A stretch of DNA of 64,000 nt from Ga0077527 sp021300125. GTDB taxonomy: Bacteria; Pseudomonadota; Gammaproteobacteria; Burkholderiales; SG8-41. This document shows, piece by piece, positions 34,385 through 43,708 of the stretch. Position numbers and translations under genes: made by a program. The notes below the pieces were generated by a model. It was given only the letters and a program-made list of their open reading frames with translations, did not search any database and was not told where the DNA came from. The stretch covers positions 1 to 64,000 of the forward strand of contig JBKDUF010000046.1 in NCBI GenBank assembly GCA_046339595.1, given 5' to 3'. The first letter of the stretch is position 1. Each line of letters opens with the position of its first letter.

Positions 34385-35170
34385 ATGGCCCTGTCCGAAC
34401 ACTTCATCGTGATCCGCGGCGAAGTCCGCATTGCAGTGCATGCCGAGGGCCGCGGCCCGCGCGTGGTGATGATGCCCTCGCTCGGCCGTGGCGCCGCCGA
34501 TTTTTTCGATATCGCCAAACGCCTTGCCGCCGCCGGCCTGCGCGCCGTATGCCCTGAGCCGCGCGGCCTCGGCGGCAGCTCGGGCCCGCTCACCGGCATC
34601 ACGCTGCATGATTTCGCCGACGATATCGCGGCAGTGATCCGCCACGACGGCGGCGAGCCGACAGTGGTGGCGGGCCACGCCTTCGGCAACTTCGTCGCGC
34701 GCACCATGGGCGCCGACCATCCGCAGCTGACCCGCGCCGTGGTACTGCTCGCCGCCACCCACACCTGGCCGCTGGCACCGGAACTGCGCGACTCGATCAA
34801 CAAATGTCACCAGATGGATCTGCCCGAGGCGGTCCGCCTGAAGCACCTGCAGCATGTGTTTTTCGCGCCGGGCAACGATGCCCGCGTCTGGCTCGACGGC
34901 TGGGACGAAGAGGTCATGCACGCCGAGCGCGACGCCACCGAGGCCACGCCGAAGCCGGAATGGTGGACCGCGGGCACGGCGCCGGTGCTCGATGTGCTGT
35001 CGCTGAAGGATCCGCTGTCGCCGCCGGACAGCATTTACACCTACCGCGACCAGTGGGGCGCCGACCGCGTGACCATCGCGCGCATCGACAACGCCGCTCA
35101 CGCGCTGCTGCCCGAGCAGCCGGCGGCCGTGGCGCGGGCCATCATCGACTACGTGAAAACCCTGCCGTGA
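34385..35170 (+). CDS. Alpha/beta-hydrolase-fold protein with Ala at the nucleophile position
   Basis: A 261-residue alpha/beta-hydrolase. The oxyanion-side strand reads RVVMMPSLGRG and the elbow reads AGHAFGNFVAR, so the position normally held by the nucleophile (GxSxG) is Ala99. The C-terminal His in DNAAHALLPEQP is retained. The protein may thus be non-hydrolytic, or use a different mechanism such as a lyase or cofactor-free reaction. It overlaps the following GST gene by four bases (GTGA). ATG 34385 is preferred over an earlier start that reads through AT-rich leader. Confidence 0.85.
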   Translation: MALSEHFIVIRGEVRIAVHAEGRGPRVVMMPSLGRGAADFFDIAKRLAAAGLRAVCPEPRGLGGSSGPLTGITLHDFADDIAAVIRHDGGEPTVVAGHAFGNFVARTMGADHPQLTRAVVLLAATHTWPLAPELRDSINKCHQMDLPEAVRLKHLQHVFFAPGNDARVWLDGWDEEVMHAERDATEATPKPEWWTAGTAPVLDVLSLKDPLSPPDSIYTYRDQWGADRVTIARIDNAAHALLPEQPAAVARAIIDYVKTLP

Positions 35171-35790
35171 AGCTCTACTGGTCGTCGCGATCGCCCTTCG
35201 TGCGCAAGGTGATGGTGTTCGCCCATGAATGCGGCCTCGCATCGCAGCTGAAGCTCGAGCGCACCCCGGTGGCGATGAACAATCCCAACCGCGGACTGCT
35301 CAAAACCAATCCCACTGGCAAGATCCCGACGCTGGAGCTTGATGATGGCAGCGTGTTGTACGACTCGACGGTGATCTGCGAATACCTCGACAGCGTTCAG
35401 CAGGGGCCGCGGCTGTTTCCGGCCGCGGGCCAGGCGCGCTGGACTGCGCTGCGCCGCCATGCCCTGGGCAACAACCTCACCGACAACCTGATGCTGTGGC
35501 GCAATGAACTGTTGCGCCCTGCCGCGCAGCAGTCGCCGGAAATACTCGCCGCCTTCGAGCTGAAAGTGCGCAATGCCCTCGACGTGCTCGAATCGGAAGC
35601 CGGGGCGCTGGCACGGGACGCACGTACCCAGTTGACGATTGGCCCTATCGCCATTGCGGTGGCGCTGAGTTATATCGATTTCCGTTTTGCCGCGCTCGGC
35701 TGGCGCGAAGGCCATGACCAGCTCGCAAACTGGTATGCGGAATACTCGCAACGGCCGGCCATGCGCGAAACCGCTTTTGTCGATCAATAA
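35167..35790 (+). CDS. Glutathione S-transferase family protein
   Basis: A 207-residue GST. The thioredoxin-like N-terminal domain begins KLYWSSRSPFVRKVMVFAHE and contains NPTGKIPTLELDDG (cis-Pro loop) and DSTVICEYLD (glutathione gamma-Glu contact). The helical C-terminal domain follows, with LTIGPIAIAVALSYIDFRF. The GTG start overlaps the stop of the upstream hydrolase, implying translational coupling and a shared pathway. GSTs in catabolic clusters often perform isomerisation or thiol conjugation; the exact role is unknown. Confidence 0.9.
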   Translation: MKLYWSSRSPFVRKVMVFAHECGLASQLKLERTPVAMNNPNRGLLKTNPTGKIPTLELDDGSVLYDSTVICEYLDSVQQGPRLFPAAGQARWTALRRHALGNNLTDNLMLWRNELLRPAAQQSPEILAAFELKVRNALDVLESEAGALARDARTQLTIGPIAIAVALSYIDFRFAALGWREGHDQLANWYAEYSQRPAMRETAFVDQ

Positions 35791-35848
35791 ACCGGTCAGC
35801 AATACAGAATTAACCAAAACAAGCAGTACTGAGACTGAGGAGAACGCC

Positions 35849-36817
35849 TTGCATTGCAGAATCCTGCTTCCGCTGCTGCCCCTGCTGCTCGCCGCGCCTG
35901 CCGTGACCGCCTGGGCCCAGGCCTATCCCGTCAAACCGGTTCGCATCGTGGTACCCTTCCCGCCCGGCGGTCCGACCGACATCGTGACCCGGCTGATGGC
36001 GCCGAAAATGGCCGAAGCGATGGGCCAGCAGGTGATCGTGGACAACCGCGGCGGCGCCGGCGGCGCCATCGGTACCGAGCAGGTCGCCCGTTCCGCGCCC
36101 GACGGCTACACACTGGTGATGGGCACCATCGGCGGCCTTGCCGTGGCGAAAAGCCTCAACCCCAAAATCGGCTATGACACCCTGCGCGACCTCTCCCCCA
36201 TCAGCCAGAGCGTGACCGTGACCAGCGTTCTGGTCACCCACCCCTCAGTGCCGGCAAAAACCGTCAAAGACCTGCTCGCGCTGGCGAAGAACCGCAAGCA
36301 CAAGCTCAATTACGCCTCCTCCGGCAACGGCACCATCACCCACCTCGCCGGCGAACTGTTCAAGCTCATGGGCAAGGTGGACATCACCCACGTCGCCTAC
36401 AAGGGAGGCGCACCGGCGATGGTCGCGCTGATTTCGGGGGAAGTCGACCTGAGCTACGAGAACAGCCTGATCATCACGCCACACATCAAGTCGGGCAAGG
36501 TCAAGGCCATTGCCGTCACCGGTGCGAAACGGTCGCCGCTGCTGCCGGAACTGCCGACCATCGGCGAAACCCTGACCGGCTACAGCGCCAACGGCTGGTA
36601 CGGCCTGCTCGCGCCCGCGGGTACGCCGCGGCCGATCATCACCCGACTGCACGCCGAGGCTGTAAAGGCGCTGCGCGCGCCGGATGTGGCCGACAAACTG
36701 GCCGGACAGGGCGCCGAGCCGGTGGCCAGCTCGCCGGAGGAATTCACCGCCTTCATCCGCAGCGAAACCGAAAAATGGGCGAACCTGGTGAAGGCCGCCA
36801 ACATGCGCACGGATTGA
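35849..36817 (+). CDS. Bug/TctC-family periplasmic solute-binding protein
   Basis: A 322-residue receptor. Signal peptide CRILLPLLPLLLAAPAVTAWAQ, motif 1 IVVPFPPGGPTD, motif 2 VIVDNRGGAGGAIG. The start is taken as TTG 35849 because GAGGAG sits six bases upstream and no ATG precedes the signal peptide; a longer upstream reading frame runs over the GST gene and is not credible. Followed by repeat copy 3 and the ADP-forming acyl-CoA synthetase. Confidence 0.92.
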   Translation: MHCRILLPLLPLLLAAPAVTAWAQAYPVKPVRIVVPFPPGGPTDIVTRLMAPKMAEAMGQQVIVDNRGGAGGAIGTEQVARSAPDGYTLVMGTIGGLAVAKSLNPKIGYDTLRDLSPISQSVTVTSVLVTHPSVPAKTVKDLLALAKNRKHKLNYASSGNGTITHLAGELFKLMGKVDITHVAYKGGAPAMVALISGEVDLSYENSLIITPHIKSGKVKAIAVTGAKRSPLLPELPTIGETLTGYSANGWYGLLAPAGTPRPIITRLHAEAVKALRAPDVADKLAGQGAEPVASSPEEFTAFIRSETEKWANLVKAANMRTD

Positions 36818-36826
36818 AGGACTTTT

Positions 36827-36922
36827 ATTTACAGGATGGACAGGATGTTCAGGATAAAAACCAAAATTCCTGATGCGATTGATTCCGCCTTTATCCTGCA
36901 AATCCTGCCCATCCTGTTAATT
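36827..36922. repeat. Paired AGGAT/ATCCT repeat, copy 3
   Basis: Left arm ATTTACAGGATGGACAGGAT with a further TTCAGGAT unit, right arm TTATCCTGCAAATCCTGCCC then ATCCTGTTAATT. It fills the gap between the Bug stop and the acyl-CoA synthetase start, ending 22 bases before ATG 36945. Confidence 0.85.
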
Positions 36923-36944
36923 GCCTTTTGATTTGATTGAATCC

Positions 36945-39080
36945 ATGACCACCCTGCCCGGCACCGCCCCCGACCTCTCCCGTCTGCTTGATCCACGCGG
37001 CGTCGCCATCATCGGCGCCTCGACTGACCTCGCCCGCATCGGAGGCCAGCCGATCCGGCTGCTCACCGAATACGGCTATGCCGGCCAGGTCTATCCGGTG
37101 AATCCGAAATACACCGAGATCAAGGGCCTGAAGTGTTATCCCGACGTGTCGGCGGTGCCGCAGCCCTGCGACGTCGCGCTGATCGCGGTGTCGGGACCGC
37201 TGGTGCCGGGCGCCATCGAGCAATGCGGCAAGGCCGGCATTCCCTTCGCCGTGGTGCTCTCCGCCGGTTTCAGCGAAGCCGGTGAAGCCGGCAAGGCACT
37301 CAACGACCAGCTGCTCGCCGCGATCAACAAGAGCGGTGTGCGCGTGGTCGGCCCGAACTGCCTGGGCGTACTCAACCTCGACGCCAATTTCCGCCTCGGC
37401 TTCGGCGGCACGCTGCAGCTGAAGACGCTGAAGCCCGGCCCGATCGCGATGGTCACCCAGTCCGGCGGCTTCGGTTTCGGCGTGGTCGCCGTCGGCTGCT
37501 ATTACGGCCTGGGATTCAATCACGTGGTCTCCACCGGCAACGAGGCCGACCTCACCGCACTCGACTGGATGGAGTACCTGATCGAGCGCCCGGATGTCGA
37601 AATCCTCACCGCCTTTCTCGAAGGCACCACCGAAGGCCGGCGCCTGCGCCGGCTCGGCGCACGCGCCCTCGAGCTCGGCAAGCCGATCCTGATCTGGAAA
37701 GTCGGCAATTCCGAAATCGGCAGCAAGGCCGCGACCTCGCACACCGCGCGGCTTACCGCCGGCTACGAACTGTTCCGCACCGCCTTCCGCGAAGGCGGGT
37801 TCATTGAAGTGCAGGACGTCGACGATCTGGTCGATTACTGCAAGGCCTTCCGCATGAACAAGCTGCCGAAAGGCCCGGGGGTGGGCGTAATGACGCTGTC
37901 CGGTGGCGCGGGCGTGCTGCTCGCCGACCGCTGCCACGCGCGCGGCCTGACCCTGCCGCGGCTGTCCGACAGGACGCGCGAAACGCTGCGCGGCATTGTC
38001 GTCGCCTACGCCTCGATCGAGAACCCGATCGACACCACCGCGCAGGGCTACAACGACAACTTCGCCTCGTACACCAAGACCATGCGCGAAGTGCTGGCTG
38101 ATCCCAACATTGACGCCATTGTCGCGCGCTCCCCGCGCGGGGCGGTCGCCATGGCCTGGGCCGAGGGCCTGATCGAAATGCTCAAAGGCGTGGACAAGCC
38201 CCTGCTGCTGAACTGGCCGACCTCGCCCGATGACAACCGCGCTGCGATGGATTACCTCGAGAACCACGGCGTGCCATGCATGCTGGCCCCGGGGCGCACC
38301 GTCGATGCGCTGGCCGCATTGAACGACTTCGCCAACAAGAAGCGCGACTTTGAAGCCGCACGCGCCCGCGGCGGCAAGCGCCTGATCGAGAAACAGCCGC
38401 TCCAACTGAAGGGTTCAGGCACGCTGGGCGAACACGCATCCAAAGACATCCTGAAGGCCTACGGCATCCCGGTCACCGGCGAAACCCTGCTCAGTGCAGC
38501 AGCCGTCGAGCAACTCAAGGCTGCGCCGTTGCCCTTCCCGCTGGCGGTGAAAATCGAATCCGCCGACATCCCGCACAAGACCGAGGCCGGCGTGATCCGC
38601 CTCAACATCACCACCCTCGACGGACTGAAACAGGCGGCGCGCGAAGTACACGCCGCGGCTGCGGCCTACAACAAGGACGCCCGCATCGCCGGCATTCTGG
38701 TGCAGCAGATGGCCAGCGGCGAGGAAGTCATCGTCGGCGCGGTCAACGATCCGCACTTCGGCCCGGTGATCGCGGCCGGCCTCGGCGGCGTGTTCACCGA
38801 GATCATGCACGACGTGACCCACCGCTACGCACCCTTCGACGTCGAAACCGCGAAGGCGATGATCCACGAGATCAAGGGTGTCAAGCTGCTGCAGGGTTAC
38901 CGCGGCAAACCGGCCTGCAATATCGACGCGCTGGCCGAGGCCATTTCGCGGCTGTCGCTGCTTGCCGCCGACCACCAGGACCGTATCGCCGAGATTGACG
39001 TAAACCCGCTGTTCGTCAATGCCGAGGGCGTGGTGGCTGCGGATGCGTTGATTGTGCTTAACAACCAATTTACAGGATAG
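36945..39080 (+). CDS. Acyl-CoA synthetase, ADP-forming (acetate--CoA ligase family)
   Basis: A 711-residue single-chain acyl-CoA synthetase (NDP-forming). Order: CoA-binding Rossmann domain (LDPRGVAIIGAS near residue 20), succinyl-CoA ligase-like domains with the probable phospho-His in TSHTARLTAG near 275, a linker, and a C-terminal ATP-grasp domain (about 505-705; AVKIESADIPHKTEAGV, EIDVNPLF). It activates a carboxylic acid with CoA and ATP, giving ADP. The ATG at 36945 is chosen; a TTG at 36921 lies at the edge of repeat copy 3. The last residues (FTG) and the TAG stop are encoded by repeat copy 4. Confidence 0.9.
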   Translation: MTTLPGTAPDLSRLLDPRGVAIIGASTDLARIGGQPIRLLTEYGYAGQVYPVNPKYTEIKGLKCYPDVSAVPQPCDVALIAVSGPLVPGAIEQCGKAGIPFAVVLSAGFSEAGEAGKALNDQLLAAINKSGVRVVGPNCLGVLNLDANFRLGFGGTLQLKTLKPGPIAMVTQSGGFGFGVVAVGCYYGLGFNHVVSTGNEADLTALDWMEYLIERPDVEILTAFLEGTTEGRRLRRLGARALELGKPILIWKVGNSEIGSKAATSHTARLTAGYELFRTAFREGGFIEVQDVDDLVDYCKAFRMNKLPKGPGVGVMTLSGGAGVLLADRCHARGLTLPRLSDRTRETLRGIVVAYASIENPIDTTAQGYNDNFASYTKTMREVLADPNIDAIVARSPRGAVAMAWAEGLIEMLKGVDKPLLLNWPTSPDDNRAAMDYLENHGVPCMLAPGRTVDALAALNDFANKKRDFEAARARGGKRLIEKQPLQLKGSGTLGEHASKDILKAYGIPVTGETLLSAAAVEQLKAAPLPFPLAVKIESADIPHKTEAGVIRLNITTLDGLKQAAREVHAAAAAYNKDARIAGILVQQMASGEEVIVGAVNDPHFGPVIAAGLGGVFTEIMHDVTHRYAPFDVETAKAMIHEIKGVKLLQGYRGKPACNIDALAEAISRLSLLAADHQDRIAEIDVNPLFVNAEGVVAADALIVLNNQFTG

Positions 39081-39165
39081 TCAGGATTTACAGGATTAAA
39101 ACCCATGGCTCATAGGCGTATCGAAATCGGCTTTTATCCTGAACATCTTGTCCATCCTGTTAATT
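39067..39165. repeat. Paired AGGAT/ATCCT repeat, copy 4
   Basis: Left arm AATTTACAGGATAGTCAGGA with a further TTTACAGGAT unit; right arm from about 39132, TTTTATCCTGAACATCTTGTCCATCC-type, ending TTAATT. The left arm overlaps the end of the acyl-CoA synthetase reading frame and supplies its TAG stop. The right arm ends 13 bases before the next ATG. Confidence 0.85.
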
Positions 39166-39178
39166 AAAAAAATTTTTC

Positions 39179-40177
39179 ATGACTACTCCATTCAAAACCC
39201 GCATCACCGAGCTCTACGGCATCCGCCTGCCGGTCGTTGCCAGCGGCCTGATGTGGCTGGCCGATCCGGTCTATGTCGCGGCAGTGGCACGCGCCGGTCT
39301 GATCGGATTCATGACCGCGGCGAGTTTTCCCAATGTGCAAGCGCTGCGCGAAGGCATCCGCCGCTGCCGCGAACTTAGTGAAGGCAAGCCCTTCGGCGTC
39401 AACATCATGATCCGCGTCAGCCGCGACGGCACGGACCGCGTCAATCCGCTGATTGACGCCGTGATCGAGGAAGGCGTGAAGTTCGTCGAGACTGCGGGCA
39501 ACAACCCCGAGGCGTACATCCGGCGGATGAAGGACGCTGGCATCACCGTGCTGCACAAGGTGCCCGGCGTGCTGCGCTACGTAAAAAAGGCCGAATCGCT
39601 CGGTGCCGATGCGGTGACCGTGATCGGCTCTGAAGCCGGTGGCCATCCTGGCATCGAACCCGTGGGCAGCATGGTCGCAGGTGCGGCCGCGGCGCGCGCA
39701 GTGAAGATTCCGGTCATCCTCGCCGGCGGTATCGGCACCGGCGAACAGCTGGTCGCAGCACTGGCGCTGGGCGCTGATGGCGTGGCCATGGGCACGCGTT
39801 TCCTGGTCGCCGAGGAAATCTGGGCGCACCGCCAGTACAAGGAGCGCCTCGTTGCCGCCGCCGAAACCGACACCACGCTGCTGCTGCAAAGCATGCGCAA
39901 CACCCAGCGTGCACTGAAAACGCCGCATGTGGCGATGATCCAGCAGCTGGAAAAGGCGGAGCCCGTGGACACCGCGGCGATCCTGCCGCACATCATGGGC
40001 ACCGTCGGCCGCAAGGCCTACGAGACCGGCGACGTCGAGAAGGCGATGCTGTCCTGCGGCCAGGGCGTGGTCTTCGCCGATAGAATCGAACCGCTGGCCG
40101 CGATCGTCGATCGCATCGAGGCCGAGGCCCGCGCCGCGATGTCACGCCTGCAGTCCATCTGCGGCAAGAGTGCATGA
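39179..40177 (+). CDS. Nitronate monooxygenase/2-nitropropane dioxygenase-like flavoprotein
   Basis: A 332-residue FMN-dependent TIM-barrel protein. SGLMWLADPVYVAAVARAG opens the barrel, GSEAGGHPG is the family phosphate/FMN motif near residue 150, and PVILAGGIGTGEQLVAALALGADGVAMGTRF completes the flavin site. In catabolic clusters these proteins are often mis-named; enoyl reductase-like or oxidase activity is possible. No Shine-Dalgarno sequence is seen because the repeat and an A/T run precede the ATG. A Bug gene follows after 18 bases. Confidence 0.88.
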   Translation: MTTPFKTRITELYGIRLPVVASGLMWLADPVYVAAVARAGLIGFMTAASFPNVQALREGIRRCRELSEGKPFGVNIMIRVSRDGTDRVNPLIDAVIEEGVKFVETAGNNPEAYIRRMKDAGITVLHKVPGVLRYVKKAESLGADAVTVIGSEAGGHPGIEPVGSMVAGAAAARAVKIPVILAGGIGTGEQLVAALALGADGVAMGTRFLVAEEIWAHRQYKERLVAAAETDTTLLLQSMRNTQRALKTPHVAMIQQLEKAEPVDTAAILPHIMGTVGRKAYETGDVEKAMLSCGQGVVFADRIEPLAAIVDRIEAEARAAMSRLQSICGKSA

Positions 40178-40195
40178 GTTTCCGGAGGAGATCCC

Positions 40196-41158
40196 ATGAA
40201 AAATTATAAGTATATGATTTTATTGACTTTTATTTTTGGCGTGGGCGCTGCGCAGGCCCAACCCTTTCCGAACAAGGCCGTGCGTCTGGTGGTGCCCTTC
40301 GCTGCTGGCGGCAGCACCGACGTCATCGCGCGCATTCTGGCACCGAGAATGGCTGAAGCCTGGGGCCAGCAGGTCATTGTTGACAACCGCCCCGGCGGTA
40401 ACACCACCATTGGCACCGAAATCGTCGCCCGCGCCGCACCCGACGGCCACACGCTGCTGGTCACCCCGGCACCGTTCACCGTGGTGCCAAGCGTGATGAC
40501 CAAGCTGCCCTATGACCCGGTGAAGGATTTCGAGCCGATCCTGCTCATCAACACCACGCCGATGGGCCTGGTAGTGCATCCCGGCGTGCCGGCGAAAAAC
40601 ATGAACGAACTGATCGCACTGGCGAAAAAGCGCCCCGGCCAGATGAATTTCGGCTCCTCCGGCAACGGCGGCGTGCCACACCTCTCCGGCGAACTGCTCA
40701 ACACTATGGCCGGACTGAAAATCCTTCACGTGCCGTACAAGGGCAATGCCCCGGCGCTGGCCGACCTCGTCGGCGGCCATGTCGACATGGTCTTCAACGG
40801 CCTGACCTCGGTGATTCCGCTGATCCGCGCCAACCGCGTGCGCGTGCTCGGCGTCACCAGCCTCGCCCGCACCGCGGCGCTACCCGACGTGCCCACGCTC
40901 GACGAACAGGGCCTCAAGGGTTTCCAGGCAGTGGCCTGGAATGGGCTCAGCGCACCGGCGCGCACGCCGAAGGAAGCCATCGTGCGCATCCAGGAAACCA
41001 CTGCGCGCATCGTGCGCTCGCCCGAACTCGCCGAGCAGTTGAAGCGCGACGGCTCCGATCCGGTGGGCAGCTCCACCGCCGAGTTCCAGAACCACCTGCG
41101 CGACGAGGTAGTCAAATGGAAACGCGTGCTCGACCGTGCAGGCATCAAATCCTTCTGA
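40196..41158 (+). CDS. Bug/TctC-family periplasmic solute-binding protein
   Basis: A 320-residue receptor with an unusually AT-rich first ten codons (MKNYKYMILLTFIF), then the cleavage region AAQAQ, motif 1 LVVPFAAGGSTD and motif 2 VIVDNRPGGNTTIG. GGAGGAG lies six bases before ATG 40196, one of the few strong ribosome sites in this operon. It sits between the flavoprotein and the enoyl-CoA hydratase genes. Confidence 0.93.
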   Translation: MKNYKYMILLTFIFGVGAAQAQPFPNKAVRLVVPFAAGGSTDVIARILAPRMAEAWGQQVIVDNRPGGNTTIGTEIVARAAPDGHTLLVTPAPFTVVPSVMTKLPYDPVKDFEPILLINTTPMGLVVHPGVPAKNMNELIALAKKRPGQMNFGSSGNGGVPHLSGELLNTMAGLKILHVPYKGNAPALADLVGGHVDMVFNGLTSVIPLIRANRVRVLGVTSLARTAALPDVPTLDEQGLKGFQAVAWNGLSAPARTPKEAIVRIQETTARIVRSPELAEQLKRDGSDPVGSSTAEFQNHLRDEVVKWKRVLDRAGIKSF

Positions 41159-41182
41159 ATGCCTTCTGAACGGACACCGGCC

Positions 41183-41953
41183 ATGAGCGTCACTGTCACC
41201 CATGCCGACGGCATCGCCACCGTCACCCTTAACCGCCCCGACAAGCTCAATGCCCTGTCCGCGGACATGTACGAGGAACTCGCCCGCGTGTTCGGCGAGC
41301 TCAATCTCGACGATGCCGTGCGCGTGGTTCTGCTCACCGGCGCGGGGAAGGCCTTCTGCGCCGGCGGCGATGTCGGCTCGATGGGCAGCTACGATATCGT
41401 CAGTGGCCGCAAGCGCTCCAAGGGCCACCACCGCATGGTGCTGGCGCTGCACCACCTCGAGAAGCCGGTGATCGCAGCGGTGCGCGGCCCTGCCGCCGGC
41501 ATCGGCGCCAGCCTGGCACTGGCCAGCGACCTCATCGTGGCCAGCGACACCGCCTACCTGCTGATGGCTTTCAAGAATGTCGGCATCCCGCCTGATGGCG
41601 GTGCGATCTATTTCCTGACCCAGCACCTGGGCCTCGCCCGCGCCAAGGAGATTGTCTACAGCGCCCGCAAGCTACCCGCAGCCGAGGCGAAGGATATGGG
41701 ACTGGTGAGCAAGCTCGTGCCTGATGACCAGCTCGAGGCCGAGGCACTGGCTCTGGCACAGGAAATCGCCGATTCCGCGACCTACGCGCTGACGCTGGCC
41801 AAACGCATGTTCCAGTACATGTACAGCCCGACGCTGGAACAGCTGCTGGAAATGGAAGTGCTGGCCATCTGCGGCGCGCGCATGACCCATGACCATGTCG
41901 AGGGCGTCACCGCGTTCAAGGAAAAACGCAAACCGCAGTTCAAGGGTAAATAA
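41183..41953 (+). CDS. Enoyl-CoA hydratase/isomerase (crotonase) family protein
   Basis: A 256-residue crotonase (264 if the ATG at 41159 is used). The oxyanion-hole turns are AGGDVGSMG (near residue 62) and GPAAGIGASLAL (near 105). At the position of the catalytic pair, IPPDGGAIYFL has Asp in place of the second Glu, as in isomerase or PaaG/MenB-like members rather than classical two-Glu hydratases. It acts on an acyl-CoA in the cytoplasm and is followed by repeat copy 5 and an AMP-forming acyl-CoA synthetase. Confidence 0.92.
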   Translation: MSVTVTHADGIATVTLNRPDKLNALSADMYEELARVFGELNLDDAVRVVLLTGAGKAFCAGGDVGSMGSYDIVSGRKRSKGHHRMVLALHHLEKPVIAAVRGPAAGIGASLALASDLIVASDTAYLLMAFKNVGIPPDGGAIYFLTQHLGLARAKEIVYSARKLPAAEAKDMGLVSKLVPDDQLEAEALALAQEIADSATYALTLAKRMFQYMYSPTLEQLLEMEVLAICGARMTHDHVEGVTAFKEKRKPQFKGK

Positions 41954-41960
41954 AAACGGA

Positions 41961-42053
41961 ATTAACAGGATGGACAGGATATTCAGGATGAAAACCACAA
42001 CCTCACGACCGCCCAAGGGTTTTATCCTGCACATCCTGTCCATCCTGTAAATT
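41961..42053. repeat. Paired AGGAT/ATCCT repeat, copy 5
   Basis: Left arm ATTAACAGGATGGACAGGAT plus ATTCAGGATG; right arm TTTATCCTGCACATCCTGTC then CATCCTGTAAATT. It lies between the crotonase and AMP-forming ligase genes, ending 14 bases before ATG 42068, with a T-run in between. Confidence 0.85.
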
Positions 42054-42067
42054 GGATTTTTTTAGTG

Positions 42068-43708
42068 ATGCCTCGCAGCACACCGGAGTGGAAGGCACAG
42101 ACGCTTGCAGAAGCGCTGGCGGCGACGGCCCACGCCCACCCGCAGCAGGAAGCCCTGGTCATCGGCAGCCGCCGCCTGACCTGGGCCGAACTGCGCGACA
42201 ACGTGCGCGAGGTCGCCCGCGGCCTGCGCTCGCTGGGTATCAACCGCGGCGACCATGTCGCGGTATGCATGGGCAACTCGCCGGAATGGGCCATCTTTTT
42301 CTATGCCGCGGCCAGCATCGGCGCGGTGACGGTTCCGGTCAACACCCGCTTCAAGGCCGACGAGATGGCGTACTGCCTGAAGCAGGCCGACGTGAAGCTG
42401 CTGTTCATCGCCGACCGTTTCCTGAAAATCGACTTCATCGCCATGCTGCGCGCCATCTGTCCCGGCATTGACCGCAGCCTGCCCGATCCCGCGCTGCCGC
42501 TGCTGGGCAGCGTGGTGGTGCTGGGCGAGGACGTGCCTGCCGCCACCCTGCCCTTCGCCGGGCTCTTGGCACGAAGCGCGGCCTTCGACAAACGCATCCC
42601 GCCGGAAGTGCATCCCGGCGACCCGCTGCTGATGCAGTTCACTTCGGGCACCACCTCGTACCCGAAGGGCGTGATGCTCAGCCACGACAACATGCTGCGT
42701 AACGCCCGTTACGTAGCGGCGCGCTTCCACCTCAATGCCGGCGACCGTTACTACAGCGCACGGCCCTGGTACCACGTTGCCGGCACCACGCTGTCGATGC
42801 TCGCCGCGCTCACCACTGGCGCCTGCCTGGTGTCCTCGCCCCATTTCGACGCCGGCGAAGCGCTGATGGCGATGTGGAGGGAGGAATGCAGCCACACTTC
42901 GGGCAACGACACCATGTTCCTGATGATGCTCAATCATCCGGACTTCAGAAAGTATGCGCTGAAACTGCGTCACGGCTGGGTATCCTGCGGACCCGAGGTC
43001 TCGCGCCGCGTGGTCGATGAAATGGGCATGACCGGCCTGGTGCAGGCTTACGGCCTGTCGGAAGCCTCGCCCAATGTGTGCATGTCGCATTACGACGATG
43101 ACCTTGAGAAACGCATCAACGGCTGGGCGCACCTTCTCGATGAGGTCGAAGTGCGCCTCGTCGATGCCGAAACCGGTGCCGTGCAGCCGCCGGGCAAGAC
43201 CGGCGAAATCCAGGTCCGCGGCTGGAGCGTGATGCAGGGTTATTACAAGATGCCGGAACAGACCGCGAAAACCATCGACGCAAAGGGCTGGCTGCATACC
43301 GGCGACCTCGGCGTGATGGACGGGGACGGACGGCTCAAATTCATCACCCGCATCAAGGACGTGTTCCGTGTCGGCGGCGAAAACGTCGCGCCGGCTGAGG
43401 TCGAGGACGTGCTGCACAAACATCCCGGGATCAAGCAGGCCCAGGTCATCGGTGTGCCCGACCCGAGGCTGGTCGAAGTGCCGGCGGCCTACGTGATCCT
43501 GAAGGACGGCGCATCCGCCACGCCGGAGGAACTGATGGCCTGGAGCAAGGAACGGCTGGCGAACTTCCGCGTGCCGCGTTACCTGAAAATCGTCGACAGC
43601 TTCGAGACCATCGGCATGACCGGCAGTTCTAAGGTGCAGAAGAACAAGCTGCGCGCGCAGGCATTGATTGATTTTGGCCTGGAAGAACAAAGCAAATTAA
43701 CAGGATAG
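42068..43708 (+). CDS. AMP-forming acyl-CoA synthetase (acyl-adenylate family)
   Basis: A 546-residue adenylate-forming ligase activating a carboxylic acid via acyl-AMP. The P-loop TSGTTSYPKG is at 192-201, AYGLSEASP near 330, GWLHTGDLG near 410, RIKDVFRVGGENVAP near 430, and the catalytic Lys lies in GSSKVQKNKLR near 525. A GTG three bases earlier is also open. The last three residues (LTG) and the TAG stop come from repeat copy 6. With the nearby crotonase and thiolase it would feed a beta-oxidation-like pathway. Confidence 0.93.
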   Translation: MPRSTPEWKAQTLAEALAATAHAHPQQEALVIGSRRLTWAELRDNVREVARGLRSLGINRGDHVAVCMGNSPEWAIFFYAAASIGAVTVPVNTRFKADEMAYCLKQADVKLLFIADRFLKIDFIAMLRAICPGIDRSLPDPALPLLGSVVVLGEDVPAATLPFAGLLARSAAFDKRIPPEVHPGDPLLMQFTSGTTSYPKGVMLSHDNMLRNARYVAARFHLNAGDRYYSARPWYHVAGTTLSMLAALTTGACLVSSPHFDAGEALMAMWREECSHTSGNDTMFLMMLNHPDFRKYALKLRHGWVSCGPEVSRRVVDEMGMTGLVQAYGLSEASPNVCMSHYDDDLEKRINGWAHLLDEVEVRLVDAETGAVQPPGKTGEIQVRGWSVMQGYYKMPEQTAKTIDAKGWLHTGDLGVMDGDGRLKFITRIKDVFRVGGENVAPAEVEDVLHKHPGIKQAQVIGVPDPRLVEVPAAYVILKDGASATPEELMAWSKERLANFRVPRYLKIVDSFETIGMTGSSKVQKNKLRAQALIDFGLEEQSKLTG

